This document shows positions 7,654-15,572 of a stretch of 64,000 nucleotides of DNA, piece by piece. The position numbers and the translations under genes are program-made. The notes under the pieces are model-generated. The model saw nothing but the letters and a program-made list of their open reading frames with translations. It did no database searches and was not told the DNA's origin. Position 1 is the first letter of the stretch, and the number at the start of each line of letters is the position of its first letter. Source of the DNA: Kineosporiaceae bacterium (lineage in GTDB: Bacteria; Actinomycetota; Actinomycetes; Actinomycetales; Kineosporiaceae); the NCBI GenBank assembly GCA_016794595.1, contig JAEUJN010000043.1, positions 124,001 to 188,000 on the forward strand, in the 5' to 3' direction.

Positions 7654-9401
7654 GCGGCTTCCTCGAGGGCCTGACCGACTACGGCGATGCCGAGTTCAGC
7701 GCCTTCCTGCGCGGGGTGTTCCTGGCCTCGGCCGGTTTCGACGAGCAGGACCTCGACCGACCGGTGGTCGGCATCGCCGACGCCCGCAGCGACTACGTCA
7801 CCTGCCACCGCGAGTTCCCCGCCCTGATCGAGGCGGTCAAGCGCGGGGTGCTCGAGGCCGGTGGGCTGCCGGTGGTGTTCCCGACCATGGCCCTGCCGGA
7901 GATCTTCACCGCACCCACGGCGATGTACCTGCGCAACCTGATGGCGATGCAGGTCGAGGAGTCGATCCGCACCCAGCCGATGGACGGCGTCGTGCTGGTC
8001 GGCGGGTGCGACAAGACCGTGCCGGCCCAGGTGATGGGCGCCCTGTCGGCCGGTCGGCCGTTCGTGCAGGTGGTCGCCGGACCGATGATCCCCGGCAGCT
8101 GGCGCGGCCAGCGGGTCGGGGCCTGCACCGACTGCCGGGCCATCTGGTCGCGCCACCGGGCCGGCGAACTCGACCGGGCGGAGGTGGCCGAGGCCGCGGC
8201 GGCCCTGGCCCCCACCGGGGGCACGTGCATGGTGATGGGCACGGCCTCGACGATGGCGTGCCTGGTCGAGGCGATGGGCGTCGCGGTCAGCGGGTCGGCC
8301 ACCCCGGCGGCCCCGACCGGGGCCCGGCTGGCCTCCGGCGCCCGGGCCGGGCGGGTGATCGTCGAGGCGATCTGCGCCGGACGCCGTCCGGCCGGGATCG
8401 TCACCAGCGACGCGCTGCACAACGCCGCGGTGGTCTGTGCCGCGATCGGCGGGTCGACCAACGCGGTCGTGCACCTGATCGCGATCGCCCGCCGGGCCGG
8501 GATCGAGTTCACCCTGGACGACGTCGCCGCCGCGATGCGCGGGGTGCCGGTGCTGGTCGACTGCAAGCCCATCGGCCGCGGCTACCTCACCGACTTCGAC
8601 GCCGACGGCGGGGTTCCGGCGCTGCTCGCCGAGCTCGCCGACCTGCTGCGCCTGGAGGCACCGACGATCGACGGCCGGCCGCTGGGTGCCCGGCTGCGGC
8701 ATCGCGACCGGCCGCTGGGCACCGTCCGCGGGCTCACCGACCCGGTGCACCCCGACGGCGGGGTCAGCGTGCTGCGCGGGTCGCTGGCCCCCGAGGGCGC
8801 CGTGATCAAGACCGGCGCGGCGTCCCCGGCGCTGCTGACCCATACCGGCCCCGCCGTGGTGTTCGACTCCCTGGCCGATCTGGCCGCGCGGATCGACGAT
8901 CCGGCGCTGCCGGTCACGCCCTCCTCGGTCCTGGTCCTGCGCAACGCCGGTCCGGTCGCCGCGGGCATGCCCGAGGCCGGGGCGCTGCCGATCCCCCGGC
9001 GGCTGGCCGCCGCCGGCGTGCGGGACATGGTGCGGGTCTCCGATGCCCGGATGAGCGGGACGGCGTTCGGCACGGTGGTGCTGCACGTCAGCCCCGAGGC
9101 CACCCGTGGCGGGCCGCTGGCCCTGGTGCGCGACGGCGACCCGATCACGTTGGACGCCGGCCGCGGACTGCTCGACCTGGGCGTCGGGGACGCCGAGCTG
9201 GCTCGACGCCGGGCCGAGCTCGCGGCGTCCGAGACCCGGAAGGGCCTGCGGGGCAACGACTCTCGCGGCAATGACTCTCGCGGCAACGACTCTCGCTGGG
9301 CTCGGCTGCACCGACGCTACGTCGGTCAGGCCCACCAGGGAGCCGACCTCGACGTCGGCGCCGACAGCGACGGCTCGCCCGCCCGGGCAGGTGGCCGATG
9401 A
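7650..9401 (+). CDS. IlvD/Edd-family Fe-S dehydratase (dihydroxy-acid or sugar-acid dehydratase)
   Basis: The 583-residue protein has the cluster-binding cysteines of the IlvD/Edd family: GGCDKTVPAQ (Cys about 120), GACTDC, and TGGTCMVMGTASTMACL. The C-terminal DARMSGTAFGTVVLHVSPEA block is also diagnostic. Members dehydrate 2,3-dihydroxy acids; the family includes DHAD and the xylonate, arabinonate and gluconate dehydratases. The setting with an ALDH, a TPP enzyme, two transporters and an IclR regulator, and no branched-chain genes, argues for a sugar acid. The core ends near LRGND, and the last about 50 residues are an atypical hydrophilic tail that starts with three GNDSR repeats. It overlaps the ALDH (ATGA) and the IclR gene (ATGA). 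Confidence 0.88.
   Translation: MSGFLEGLTDYGDAEFSAFLRGVFLASAGFDEQDLDRPVVGIADARSDYVTCHREFPALIEAVKRGVLEAGGLPVVFPTMALPEIFTAPTAMYLRNLMAMQVEESIRTQPMDGVVLVGGCDKTVPAQVMGALSAGRPFVQVVAGPMIPGSWRGQRVGACTDCRAIWSRHRAGELDRAEVAEAAAALAPTGGTCMVMGTASTMACLVEAMGVAVSGSATPAAPTGARLASGARAGRVIVEAICAGRRPAGIVTSDALHNAAVVCAAIGGSTNAVVHLIAIARRAGIEFTLDDVAAAMRGVPVLVDCKPIGRGYLTDFDADGGVPALLAELADLLRLEAPTIDGRPLGARLRHRDRPLGTVRGLTDPVHPDGGVSVLRGSLAPEGAVIKTGAASPALLTHTGPAVVFDSLADLAARIDDPALPVTPSSVLVLRNAGPVAAGMPEAGALPIPRRLAAAGVRDMVRVSDARMSGTAFGTVVLHVSPEATRGGPLALVRDGDPITLDAGRGLLDLGVGDAELARRRAELAASETRKGLRGNDSRGNDSRGNDSRWARLHRRYVGQAHQGADLDVGADSDGSPARAGGR
9252..9296 (+). repeat. 15-bp tandem repeat, three units, in the dehydratase C-terminus
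   Basis: GGCAACGACTCTCGC is repeated three times in phase with the codons, encoding GNDSR-GNDSR-GNDSR; the middle unit differs by one silent base. Unit length is a multiple of three, so unit gain or loss would keep the frame. Confidence 0.95.
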
Positions 9402-10216
9402 CCGCCGCCGCACACCGGACCTCCGGCAACCTGGGCACCGGGCTGGACATCCTCGAGACCCTCGCCAGCGCGCACGGGGGTCTCGGGGTCAGCGAGGTGG
9501 CCCGCCGGCTGGGATCGGACAAGGGCAACGTCCATCGGGCGCTGCAGGCGCTGGTGCACCGGGGGTACGTCGACCAGGACCCGCGCAGCAAGCAGTACAC
9601 GGTCTCGGCGCGGGTGCTCACCCTGGCCCGCAGCGTGCTGCACGGCCTGGATCTGGTGGCGGTCTCCCGGATCGAGATGCAGCGGTTGTCCTACGAGGTG
9701 GGCGAGTCGGTGCACCTGGCCACCCGCACCCGCGCCGGGGGGGTCTACGTCGCCCAGGTCCGTCAACCCGGACGGGTGTCGGTCGAGACCGAGATCGGGG
9801 CTCAGCCGGTCGTGCACGCGACCGCGACCGGCAAGGCCCTGTTCTGCCTGGCCGACGCTGCCGAACTCGACCGGGTGCTGGCCGACCCGTTGCCGGCGTA
9901 CACCGCCACCACGCGCACCACCCGGGCGGCGTTCGAGGCCGAACTCGACCTGACCCGCACCCGCGGGTACGCGCTGGACGACGAGGAGCTCACCCCCGAC
10001 GTCCGGTGTGTGGCAGCACCGATCTTCGACATCTTCGGCGACGTGGTCGCCAGCATCGGTATCTCAGGACCAGCCAATCGGTTCACTCACGAGCGGCTCG
10101 GCGAACTCGGCATCCATGTCGGGGTCGCCGCGAACACCATCACCCACCACGTGGGTGGGCGTGTCCCTGCCAGGTTCGACGCCCACCCACGATCACCTCT
10201 GGAGGTCCACAAGTGA
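9398..10216 (+). CDS. IclR-family transcriptional regulator
   Basis: The 272-residue protein has an N-terminal winged helix (LDILETLASAHGGLGVSEVARRLG...KGNVHRALQAL, about residues 12-55) and a C-terminal IclR effector domain. The latter shows HATATGKALF and the late signature RCVAAPIFDIFGDVVASIGISGP. IclR proteins bind small acids or sugars and commonly control the catabolic genes beside them. The gene lies inside the operon it probably controls, with its start overlapping the dehydratase and its stop overlapping the ABC binding-protein start (GTGA). The paired GTTGT-N7-ACAAC palindromes before the operon are its most likely sites, by inference. Confidence 0.92.
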   Translation: MTAAAHRTSGNLGTGLDILETLASAHGGLGVSEVARRLGSDKGNVHRALQALVHRGYVDQDPRSKQYTVSARVLTLARSVLHGLDLVAVSRIEMQRLSYEVGESVHLATRTRAGGVYVAQVRQPGRVSVETEIGAQPVVHATATGKALFCLADAAELDRVLADPLPAYTATTRTTRAAFEAELDLTRTRGYALDDEELTPDVRCVAAPIFDIFGDVVASIGISGPANRFTHERLGELGIHVGVAANTITHHVGGRVPARFDAHPRSPLEVHK

Positions 10217-11559
10217 CAGTTCATTCTGCCTCCCCCGGACGACGCACGCGGCGTCGGGTGTCCGTCACGGGCCTCGCGGCGCTCACCGCGTTGACCCTCG
10301 GCGCCTGTGCCTCGAACTCGGGCGACGTCAACGCCACCGCCGCCAGCAGTGCTGCCGCCCCGAGTGCCTCCGGCGGCACCGTCGACGTCGAGCACTACTT
10401 CAGCGGCGACCTGGGGGCGAAGGCGTTCCAGCAGATCTTCCCCATCTGCCAGAAGGACTTCGGCGTCTCTGCCGCCGATCCCTCGATCGACCACGAGGCG
10501 TTCAAGGACGCGATCCTGGTGCAGCTGTCGGGCGGCAACCCCCCGGATGCGTTCTCGTACTGGGCGGGGGCCAAGACTCAGTCGCTGGTCACCGGCAAGC
10601 TGGTCGCGCCGATCGACGACGTCTGGGCCAAGGCCGGCCTGGACGGCGTGATGCCCGCTTCGCTGGCCAGCTCGGCGGCCACCTACGACGGCAAGAAGTA
10701 CCTGTTGCCGTTCGACGTCCACTATGTCGCCTTCTTCTACAACCCCGCGGTGCTGACCAAGGCCGGGATCACCGAGATGCCCAAGACCCTGGCCGACCTG
10801 ACCACGATGGCCGAGACGTTGAAGGGCAAGGGCGTCACGCCGTTCGCGCTCGGTTCGAAGAACCGCTGGCCGGCCCAGTTCTGGTTCGACTACCTGCTGC
10901 TGCGCACGGCCGGGCCGGACTACCGGGCCAAACTGATGAGCGGCCAGGCGAAGTACACCGATCCTCAGGTGGCCGAGGCGTTCGCCCAGTGGAAGGCCCT
11001 GATCGACAAGGGCTACTTCAACGCCAGCCCGAACGACATCGACTGGACGGACGCCGCCGACCAGGTGAGCAAGGGCGAGGCAGCGATGACGCTGATGGGC
11101 ACCTGGGTCACCGGGTACTGGGACGGCAAGGGGCAGAAGGCGGGCACCAACTACAACTTCTTCGCCTTCCCGGAGGTGACCGCGGGCGTGCCGCAGGCAG
11201 CCCTCGGCCCGGTGGACGGCTGGGTGATGTCCCAGCAGGCCAAGAACACGGCCGGGGCAGCCTCGATGCTCGAGTGCTTCGCCGGGGCCAAGGCCCAGGC
11301 GATCTTCGCCGGGGTCCAGGGGGCGTTGCCCGCCAACAAGGAGGCCGTCGTCGAGGGGCAGAGCGAGGTCATGAAGGCGGCCGGCGCCGCGGTGGGCAGC
11401 GCCCCGGTGTTCGTCTTCAACTACGACCTGGCCACGCCGCCCGCGGTGTCGGACATCGGGCTGAACGCCTTCCCGAAGTTCCTGGCCAAGCCCGGGGATG
11501 CGACCGCGATCCTCGCCGACACGCAGGAGAAGACCGCCAAGGCGTTCACCACGCCGTGA
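10213..11559 (+). CDS. ABC transporter sugar-type substrate-binding lipoprotein
   Basis: A family-1 extracellular binding protein of 448 residues. A basic N-terminus leads to the lipobox LGAC (Cys 32), then a low-complexity Ala/Ser linker. The mature part has KDAILVQLSGGNPPDAFSYW, the FYNPAVLTKAGI block and GEAAMTLMGTWV, all typical of carbohydrate ABC receptors. GTG 10213 was chosen because GGAGG (10201-10205) lies seven bases upstream and the start overlaps the IclR stop. Two permease genes follow. No ATPase gene is present; in many actinobacteria one shared ATPase (MsiK in Streptomyces) energises several such systems. Confidence 0.93.
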   Translation: MTVHSASPGRRTRRRVSVTGLAALTALTLGACASNSGDVNATAASSAAAPSASGGTVDVEHYFSGDLGAKAFQQIFPICQKDFGVSAADPSIDHEAFKDAILVQLSGGNPPDAFSYWAGAKTQSLVTGKLVAPIDDVWAKAGLDGVMPASLASSAATYDGKKYLLPFDVHYVAFFYNPAVLTKAGITEMPKTLADLTTMAETLKGKGVTPFALGSKNRWPAQFWFDYLLLRTAGPDYRAKLMSGQAKYTDPQVAEAFAQWKALIDKGYFNASPNDIDWTDAADQVSKGEAAMTLMGTWVTGYWDGKGQKAGTNYNFFAFPEVTAGVPQAALGPVDGWVMSQQAKNTAGAASMLECFAGAKAQAIFAGVQGALPANKEAVVEGQSEVMKAAGAAVGSAPVFVFNYDLATPPAVSDIGLNAFPKFLAKPGDATAILADTQEKTAKAFTTP

Positions 11560-11711
11560 CCACCACGGCGGCTCCCGGGGCCGGTGCGGCCCCGGGAGCC
11601 GCCGTCCGTCGCGCCGACAGCAAGGTCGCCTCCGTCAGCAAGGTCACCTCCGACAGCAAGGTCACCTCCGACAGCAAGGTCGCCTCCGACCGGAAGGGTG
11701 GGCCGGGATGA
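11556..11711 (+). CDS. Possible small coupling ORF of tandem DSKV(A/T)S repeats
   Basis: A 51-codon frame starts GTG at 11556, overlapping the binding-protein stop, and ends TGA at 11709-11711, overlapping the permease ATG as ATGA. The product would be a short hydrophilic peptide made mostly of (D/V)SKV(A/T)S repeats after an Ala/Pro-rich start. No family is recognised. It may only serve to carry ribosomes from one gene to the next, or be a chance frame in a repeat. Both end overlaps match the style of every other junction in this operon, which is why I list it. Confidence 0.3.
   Translation: MTTTAAPGAGAAPGAAVRRADSKVASVSKVTSDSKVTSDSKVASDRKGGPG
11616..11687 (+). repeat. 18-bp tandem repeat, four units, between binding protein and permease
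   Basis: Four units of the form GACAGCAAGGT(C)(A/G)CCTCC stand head to tail; the first base pair of unit two and one base in each unit vary. The unit length keeps frame. It fills most of the gap between two ABC genes that usually sit much closer together. Confidence 0.9.
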
Positions 11712-12577
11712 CCCGTGAGCGACGATGGACGCCGGCTCTGCTCGCCGCGCCGTTCGTGCTCTACACGGTCTTCGTGGCCGGGCCCGCGCTGTACACGTTC
11801 TGGCTGAGCACGAGTGACTGGAAGCTGTTGCGCCCACAGCACCAGTTCGTCGGGCTGCGCAACTTCGCCACCCTGCTCGGGGACAGCGAGTTCTGGGCGT
11901 CCCTGCGGATCACCCTCTGGTGGACCGTCGTCGGGGTCGCCGCCTCCGTCGTCCTGGGGTTCCTGCTGGCCCTGGCCCTGAGCCGGCTGACCCGATTCAG
12001 TCGCCTGGCCAAGTCGATGTTCTTCCTGCCGCTGTCCCTGTCGCTGGTGGTCGTCGGCTTCGCCTGGAGCTGGGTGTACCGCCGCGACGACGGGCTGATC
12101 AGCGTGCTGCTGGGCCTGCTGGGGCGCGAGGACCTCGCCCGGGCCTGGCTGAGCGAGGAGTCCACCGCGCTGTGGGCCGTGATCCTCGCCTGGCTCTGGC
12201 AGCAGGTGCCGCTGTCGATGGTGGTCTACCTCGCCGGGCTCACCGCCGTCCCCGGCGAACTGCTCGAGGCGGCCACCGTGGACGGCGCCTCGTTCTGGCG
12301 CCGGGTGCGGCACGTGGTGATCCCCGCGGTGCGTCCCTCGACGGCTGTGGTGGTCTCGCTGGCGCTGATCAACGCGCTGCGCAGCTTCGACATCGTCTAC
12401 GTGATGACCAAGGGCGGGCCCTACGACAGCACGCAGACCCTGGCCCTGATGAGCTACGAACAGGCGTTCAAGCGCTACGACTTCGGCTACGGCTCGGCCG
12501 TCTCGGTGGCCCTGTTCGTGGTCACCGTGCTGGTGATCGGTGGCTTCACCCACGTCTCGGGCCGAGGTGACCGATGA
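11708..12577 (+). CDS. ABC transporter permease (MalF/UgpA type)
   Basis: The 289-residue membrane protein has six predicted helices: WTPALLAAPFVLYTVFVAG first, then a periplasmic loop, and the rest in the second half. The cytoplasmic EAA loop reads ELLEAATVDGASFWRRVRHVVIP (about residues 180-203), the contact site for the ATPase. ATG 11708 overlaps the stop of the upstream small frame (ATGA); longer forms would run through the tandem repeats and look unlike protein. It pairs with the next permease, whose start overlaps its stop, to form the channel for the sugar-type ligand. Confidence 0.92.
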   Translation: MTRERRWTPALLAAPFVLYTVFVAGPALYTFWLSTSDWKLLRPQHQFVGLRNFATLLGDSEFWASLRITLWWTVVGVAASVVLGFLLALALSRLTRFSRLAKSMFFLPLSLSLVVVGFAWSWVYRRDDGLISVLLGLLGREDLARAWLSEESTALWAVILAWLWQQVPLSMVVYLAGLTAVPGELLEAATVDGASFWRRVRHVVIPAVRPSTAVVVSLALINALRSFDIVYVMTKGGPYDSTQTLALMSYEQAFKRYDFGYGSAVSVALFVVTVLVIGGFTHVSGRGDR

Positions 12578-13479
12578 GGGCCCGGGTGCTCGGTTCCCGC
12601 GGCACGCCCCGCCCGGCCGCGACCCCGGACCCGTTGGCCCGACGCGAGATCGGCGGCCGGTCGGGCGCCGGCACCGCCTACTCCCTGTTCTGGATCGTCG
12701 CCGCGATCACCTTCCTCGTACCGGCCCTCGCGGTCTTCCACACCGCGCTGCGCACGGACACCGACATCGCCCGGAACGGGGTGTGGTCGGTCTCGGCGCT
12801 GCTCACCCTGGACAACTACACGCAGGCCTTCGCCACCCCGACGATGGGCACGTTCCTGCGCAACTCGCTGATCGTGGCGGTGCTGGCCACGCTGATCTCG
12901 GTCGCGATGGGCACGCTGACCGGGTTCGTGCTCGGCAAGTTGCGTCCCCGGGGGGGTGGGCTGATCCTGCTCTACTTCGTGGCCGCCCTGTTCGTGCCGC
13001 CGCAGATCCTGCTGATCCCGCTGTTCCAGCTGTTCAACACCCTCGGGCTCTACGACACGGTGTGGCCGATGGTGATCGTGCACGCGGCCTACGGCGTCTC
13101 GCTGTGCACCTTGGTGATGCGCAACTTCTTCTCCCACGTGCCGGACGAGCTCCTGGAGGCCGCGGTGATCGACGGCGCGTCGGTGCCGCGCACGCTGGCC
13201 TCGGTCGTGCTCCCGTTGTCGAGACCGGCCCTCGGCGCGCTGGCGACCCTGCAGTTCACCTTCATCTGGAACGACTTCCTCTACCCCCTGATCTTCACCC
13301 GCAGCGCCGACGCGCAGACGATCATGGTCGGGATCATCAACCTCCAGGGTCAGTACGGCACGGCCTACGGGGCGCAGGCCGCGGTCTCGGTGATCGCGAG
13401 CGTGCCGACCGTGCTGGTGTTCCTGGTGTTCCAGAAGCAGTTCATCGCCGGGCTGACCGCAGGGAGCGTCAAGGGATGA
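12574..13479 (+). CDS. ABC transporter permease (MalG/UgpE type)
   Basis: This is the second channel subunit, 301 residues, with a long polar N-terminus and six helices beginning at AYSLFWIVAAITFLVPALAV (about residues 34-53). The EAA loop ELLEAAVIDGASVPRTLASVVLP lies near residues 189-211, and the C-terminus ends in the usual FLVFQKQFIAGLTAGSVKG. It overlaps both neighbours by ATGA, so translation is coupled to the partner permease and to the dehydrogenase downstream. Confidence 0.93.
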   Translation: MRARVLGSRGTPRPAATPDPLARREIGGRSGAGTAYSLFWIVAAITFLVPALAVFHTALRTDTDIARNGVWSVSALLTLDNYTQAFATPTMGTFLRNSLIVAVLATLISVAMGTLTGFVLGKLRPRGGGLILLYFVAALFVPPQILLIPLFQLFNTLGLYDTVWPMVIVHAAYGVSLCTLVMRNFFSHVPDELLEAAVIDGASVPRTLASVVLPLSRPALGALATLQFTFIWNDFLYPLIFTRSADAQTIMVGIINLQGQYGTAYGAQAAVSVIASVPTVLVFLVFQKQFIAGLTAGSVKG

Positions 13480-14534
13480 CCACCGAGATCGAGGTCGCGA
13501 TCGTCGGCTGCGGCCGGATCAGTGACCTGCACGCCCGCGCCTACCTCGATCACCCCCGGGCCCGGCTGTCGGCGATCTGCGACCCGGATCCCGACGTCCT
13601 GGCCGCCCGGGGCGAGGCGTGGGGAGTGCCCGCCGACCGCCGGTTCACCGCCCTGGCCGAGCTGCTCGCCGTCCGCGACCTGGACCTGGTCGACGTGTGC
13701 GTGCCGCACCACCTGCACGAGGAGGTGGCGCTGGCGGTGATCGCCAGCGGCCGGCACCTGTCGCTGCAGAAGCCGATGGCCCTGACGCTGGAGTCGGCCG
13801 ATCGGATCGTGACGGCGGCCGAGGACGCCGGGGTGGTGCTCAAGGTGTTCGAGAACTGGGTGTTCCACGAACCGGTGCAGCGGGCCAAGCAGGTGATCGA
13901 GGCCGGCGAGATCGGCGACGTGCTCGCCGTCCGGATGAAGTCGCACTCGGGGTTCTCGCCCACCATGTGGCCGGTTCCGGCGGCCACCCAGGAGTGGCGG
14001 CTCGACCCGGATCGCTGCGGCGGTGGCCCGCTGGTCTTCGACGACGGGCACCACAAGTTCGCCACCGCCTGGTACCTCGCCGGGCCGGCGCAGCGCGTGT
14101 ACGCCGACGTCGGCGCGTGGCAGGGCAGCGCCATCGACTCGCCCTCGGTGGTGACCTGGCGGCACGGCAGCGACTGCATCGGGATCCTGGAGGTGGTCTA
14201 CGCGCCGCAGACCCTGGTCACGACGCGGTATTACGCCCAGGACGACCCGGTCGAGGTCACCGGCACCGCGGGGACGCTGTGGATCCGCGGCGGCCACGGC
14301 CGCCTGCTGGACGCCCCGGCGCTGTCGGTCTACCGCGACGGGCGCGTGGTCGACCACCACGGCCTGCAGACCGATTGGGGCATGAGCTTCCGGGCCTCGG
14401 GCATGGCGTTCGTCGACGTGCTGCTCGACGGCGGCACGCCGTGCCTGACCGGGCGCGAGGGCCGAGAAGTGCTCGCGTTCGCGCTGGCGGCTCAGGAGTC
14501 GGCTCGCCGGGGACGCCCTGTCGATCCGCTCTGA
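13476..14534 (+). CDS. Gfo/Idh/MocA-family NAD(P)-dependent oxidoreductase
   Basis: A Rossmann dehydrogenase of 352 residues beginning EVAIVGCGRISDLHARAY. The usual EKP motif with the catalytic-site lysine reads LQKPMA (Q98-K99-P100), so the lysine is kept and the glutamate replaced by Gln. The later GGPLVFDDGHHKFATAWYL matches the GG-x-D-x-G-x-H region. Members oxidise or reduce sugars, inositols or their acids. As last gene of the operon (ATGA overlap with the permease) it probably acts on the imported ligand. The last 43 bases run antisense to the DoxX gene. Confidence 0.9.
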   Translation: MTTEIEVAIVGCGRISDLHARAYLDHPRARLSAICDPDPDVLAARGEAWGVPADRRFTALAELLAVRDLDLVDVCVPHHLHEEVALAVIASGRHLSLQKPMALTLESADRIVTAAEDAGVVLKVFENWVFHEPVQRAKQVIEAGEIGDVLAVRMKSHSGFSPTMWPVPAATQEWRLDPDRCGGGPLVFDDGHHKFATAWYLAGPAQRVYADVGAWQGSAIDSPSVVTWRHGSDCIGILEVVYAPQTLVTTRYYAQDDPVEVTGTAGTLWIRGGHGRLLDAPALSVYRDGRVVDHHGLQTDWGMSFRASGMAFVDVLLDGGTPCLTGREGREVLAFALAAQESARRGRPVDPL

Positions 14535-14944
14535 GCGGTGCGCCGCCATTCCCGCCAGGCGCCGGTCGACCACAGCGCCCAGGCCACCAGCACGGGCTGG
14601 AACACCAGTCGGACGGCACGGGCGGCGTCGGAGTCGAGCCCGAAGGCATCGCGCCCCTCGGCCCACTGGGCCAGGTTGCCCGGGAAGATCGCGACGAGGA
14701 ATGCCGCCACCACCCAGCCCACGCGTCCCCGCCACCGCTGAGGAGCGGCGAGCAGGGCCAGCCCGAGGACGAGCTCGGCCACCCCCGAGACCACGACGAC
14801 ACGATCGGCGTCCACCGGGATCCACGACGGCACCTGGGCCTGGAACTCGGTGCGGGCGAAGCTGAGATGCCCGGTTCCGGTGACGATCAGGAACGCGCCG
14901 AGCACCTGGCGGGCGAGGGTGCGCAGGGTGGTCACGGCCTCCAC
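14492..14944 (-). CDS. DoxX-like membrane protein
   Basis: The 150-residue protein has four hydrophobic segments in DoxX layout: RQVLGAFLIVTGTGHLSF, a second around VVVVSGVAELVLGLALLAAP, VGWVVAAFLVAIFPGNLAQW, and VFQPVLVAWALWSTGAW. The GHLSFAR and FPGNL motifs are common in this branch. DoxX-like proteins are poorly understood; some act in redox or sulfur stress. It converges on the oxidoreductase (43-bp overlap of coding ends) and is divergent from the next gene, with starts 25 bp apart. The start could be GTG 14944 or GTG 14935. Confidence 0.75.
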   Translation of the reverse strand: MEAVTTLRTLARQVLGAFLIVTGTGHLSFARTEFQAQVPSWIPVDADRVVVVSGVAELVLGLALLAAPQRWRGRVGWVVAAFLVAIFPGNLAQWAEGRDAFGLDSDAARAVRLVFQPVLVAWALWSTGAWREWRRTAQSGSTGRPRRADS

Positions 14945-14957
14945 CGTAGGCGTGAGT

Positions 14958-14963
14958 TAGGTT
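14958..14963 (+). promoter_or_regulatory. -10 element (TAGGTT) of a leaderless transcript
   Basis: TAGGTT is followed by six bases and then the GTG at 14970. This TANNNT-N6/7-start geometry places the transcription start on the first base of the start codon, as is common in actinobacteria. Confidence 0.55.
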
Positions 14964-14969
14964 CCACCC

Positions 14970-15515
14970 GTGACCCAGGACGTGCCGGCGCCGTCGAGCG
15001 GGACCGGCGTGCGGGGGGTGACGGCTGTGGCCTGGGCGGTGGCCGCCGTCGGCGGCTTGCTGGCCGTGATGCCCCTGGACCAACGCCTGCGCATCGGCCC
15101 GGCTGCGCGCGGCATCGTCAGCTACGAGGTGGCCGGCACGGCCCGGCGGGCCGGGGCGATCCTCGAGCAGTGGGCGAGCAGCGCCGTCACCGGAACCGCC
15201 CAGCTGATGATGGCGATCGACCTCGCTTACCCGCTGCTGTACGGCTTCGCGTTGCTGATGGGGTTGCGCTGGGCGGCCGCCCGCTCGGGTCGGACGAGCC
15301 GGCTGCCCCGACTGCGCTGGCTCGCGCTCGGCGCGGCCGGGGCGGACTACGTCGAGAATGCCTGCCTGATCTGGCAGCTGTGGGCAGAGCGGGCGACCTC
15401 GGCCTCGGCCGGGATCGCGGCGGGAGCGGCCTACCTGAAGTTCGCACTGATCCTGGCTGCCCTGGCCGCCATCGCGCTGCTGTCCTGGCGGCGCGAAGGG
15501 CACCCGGCCGAATAG
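14970..15515 (+). CDS. Hypothetical membrane protein
   Basis: The 181-residue protein has about four hydrophobic stretches: VTAVAWAVAAVGGLLAVMPL, a second near AYPLLYGFALLMGLRWAA, LRWLALGAAGADYVENACLI, and a C-terminal helix ILAALAAIALLSW. A glutamate and asparagine inside the third (ADYVENACL) resemble buried polar residues of small membrane proteins, but I do not recognise the family. GTG 14970 is favoured because it starts exactly where a leaderless message would. No ribosome site precedes it. Confidence 0.7.
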   Translation: MTQDVPAPSSGTGVRGVTAVAWAVAAVGGLLAVMPLDQRLRIGPAARGIVSYEVAGTARRAGAILEQWASSAVTGTAQLMMAIDLAYPLLYGFALLMGLRWAAARSGRTSRLPRLRWLALGAAGADYVENACLIWQLWAERATSASAGIAAGAAYLKFALILAALAAIALLSWRREGHPAE

Positions 15516-15572
15516 TCCACCAGTGCCTGCGGGGCGAGCGGCGGCAGGCCCCGCGCGGCGACCGACGGGGTC

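Noticed and set aside
11616-11687. Tandem repeats as a CRISPR array
   Set aside because: Units are directly adjacent with no unique spacers and no cas genes are present; the same applies to the arrays at 9252 and 56555.
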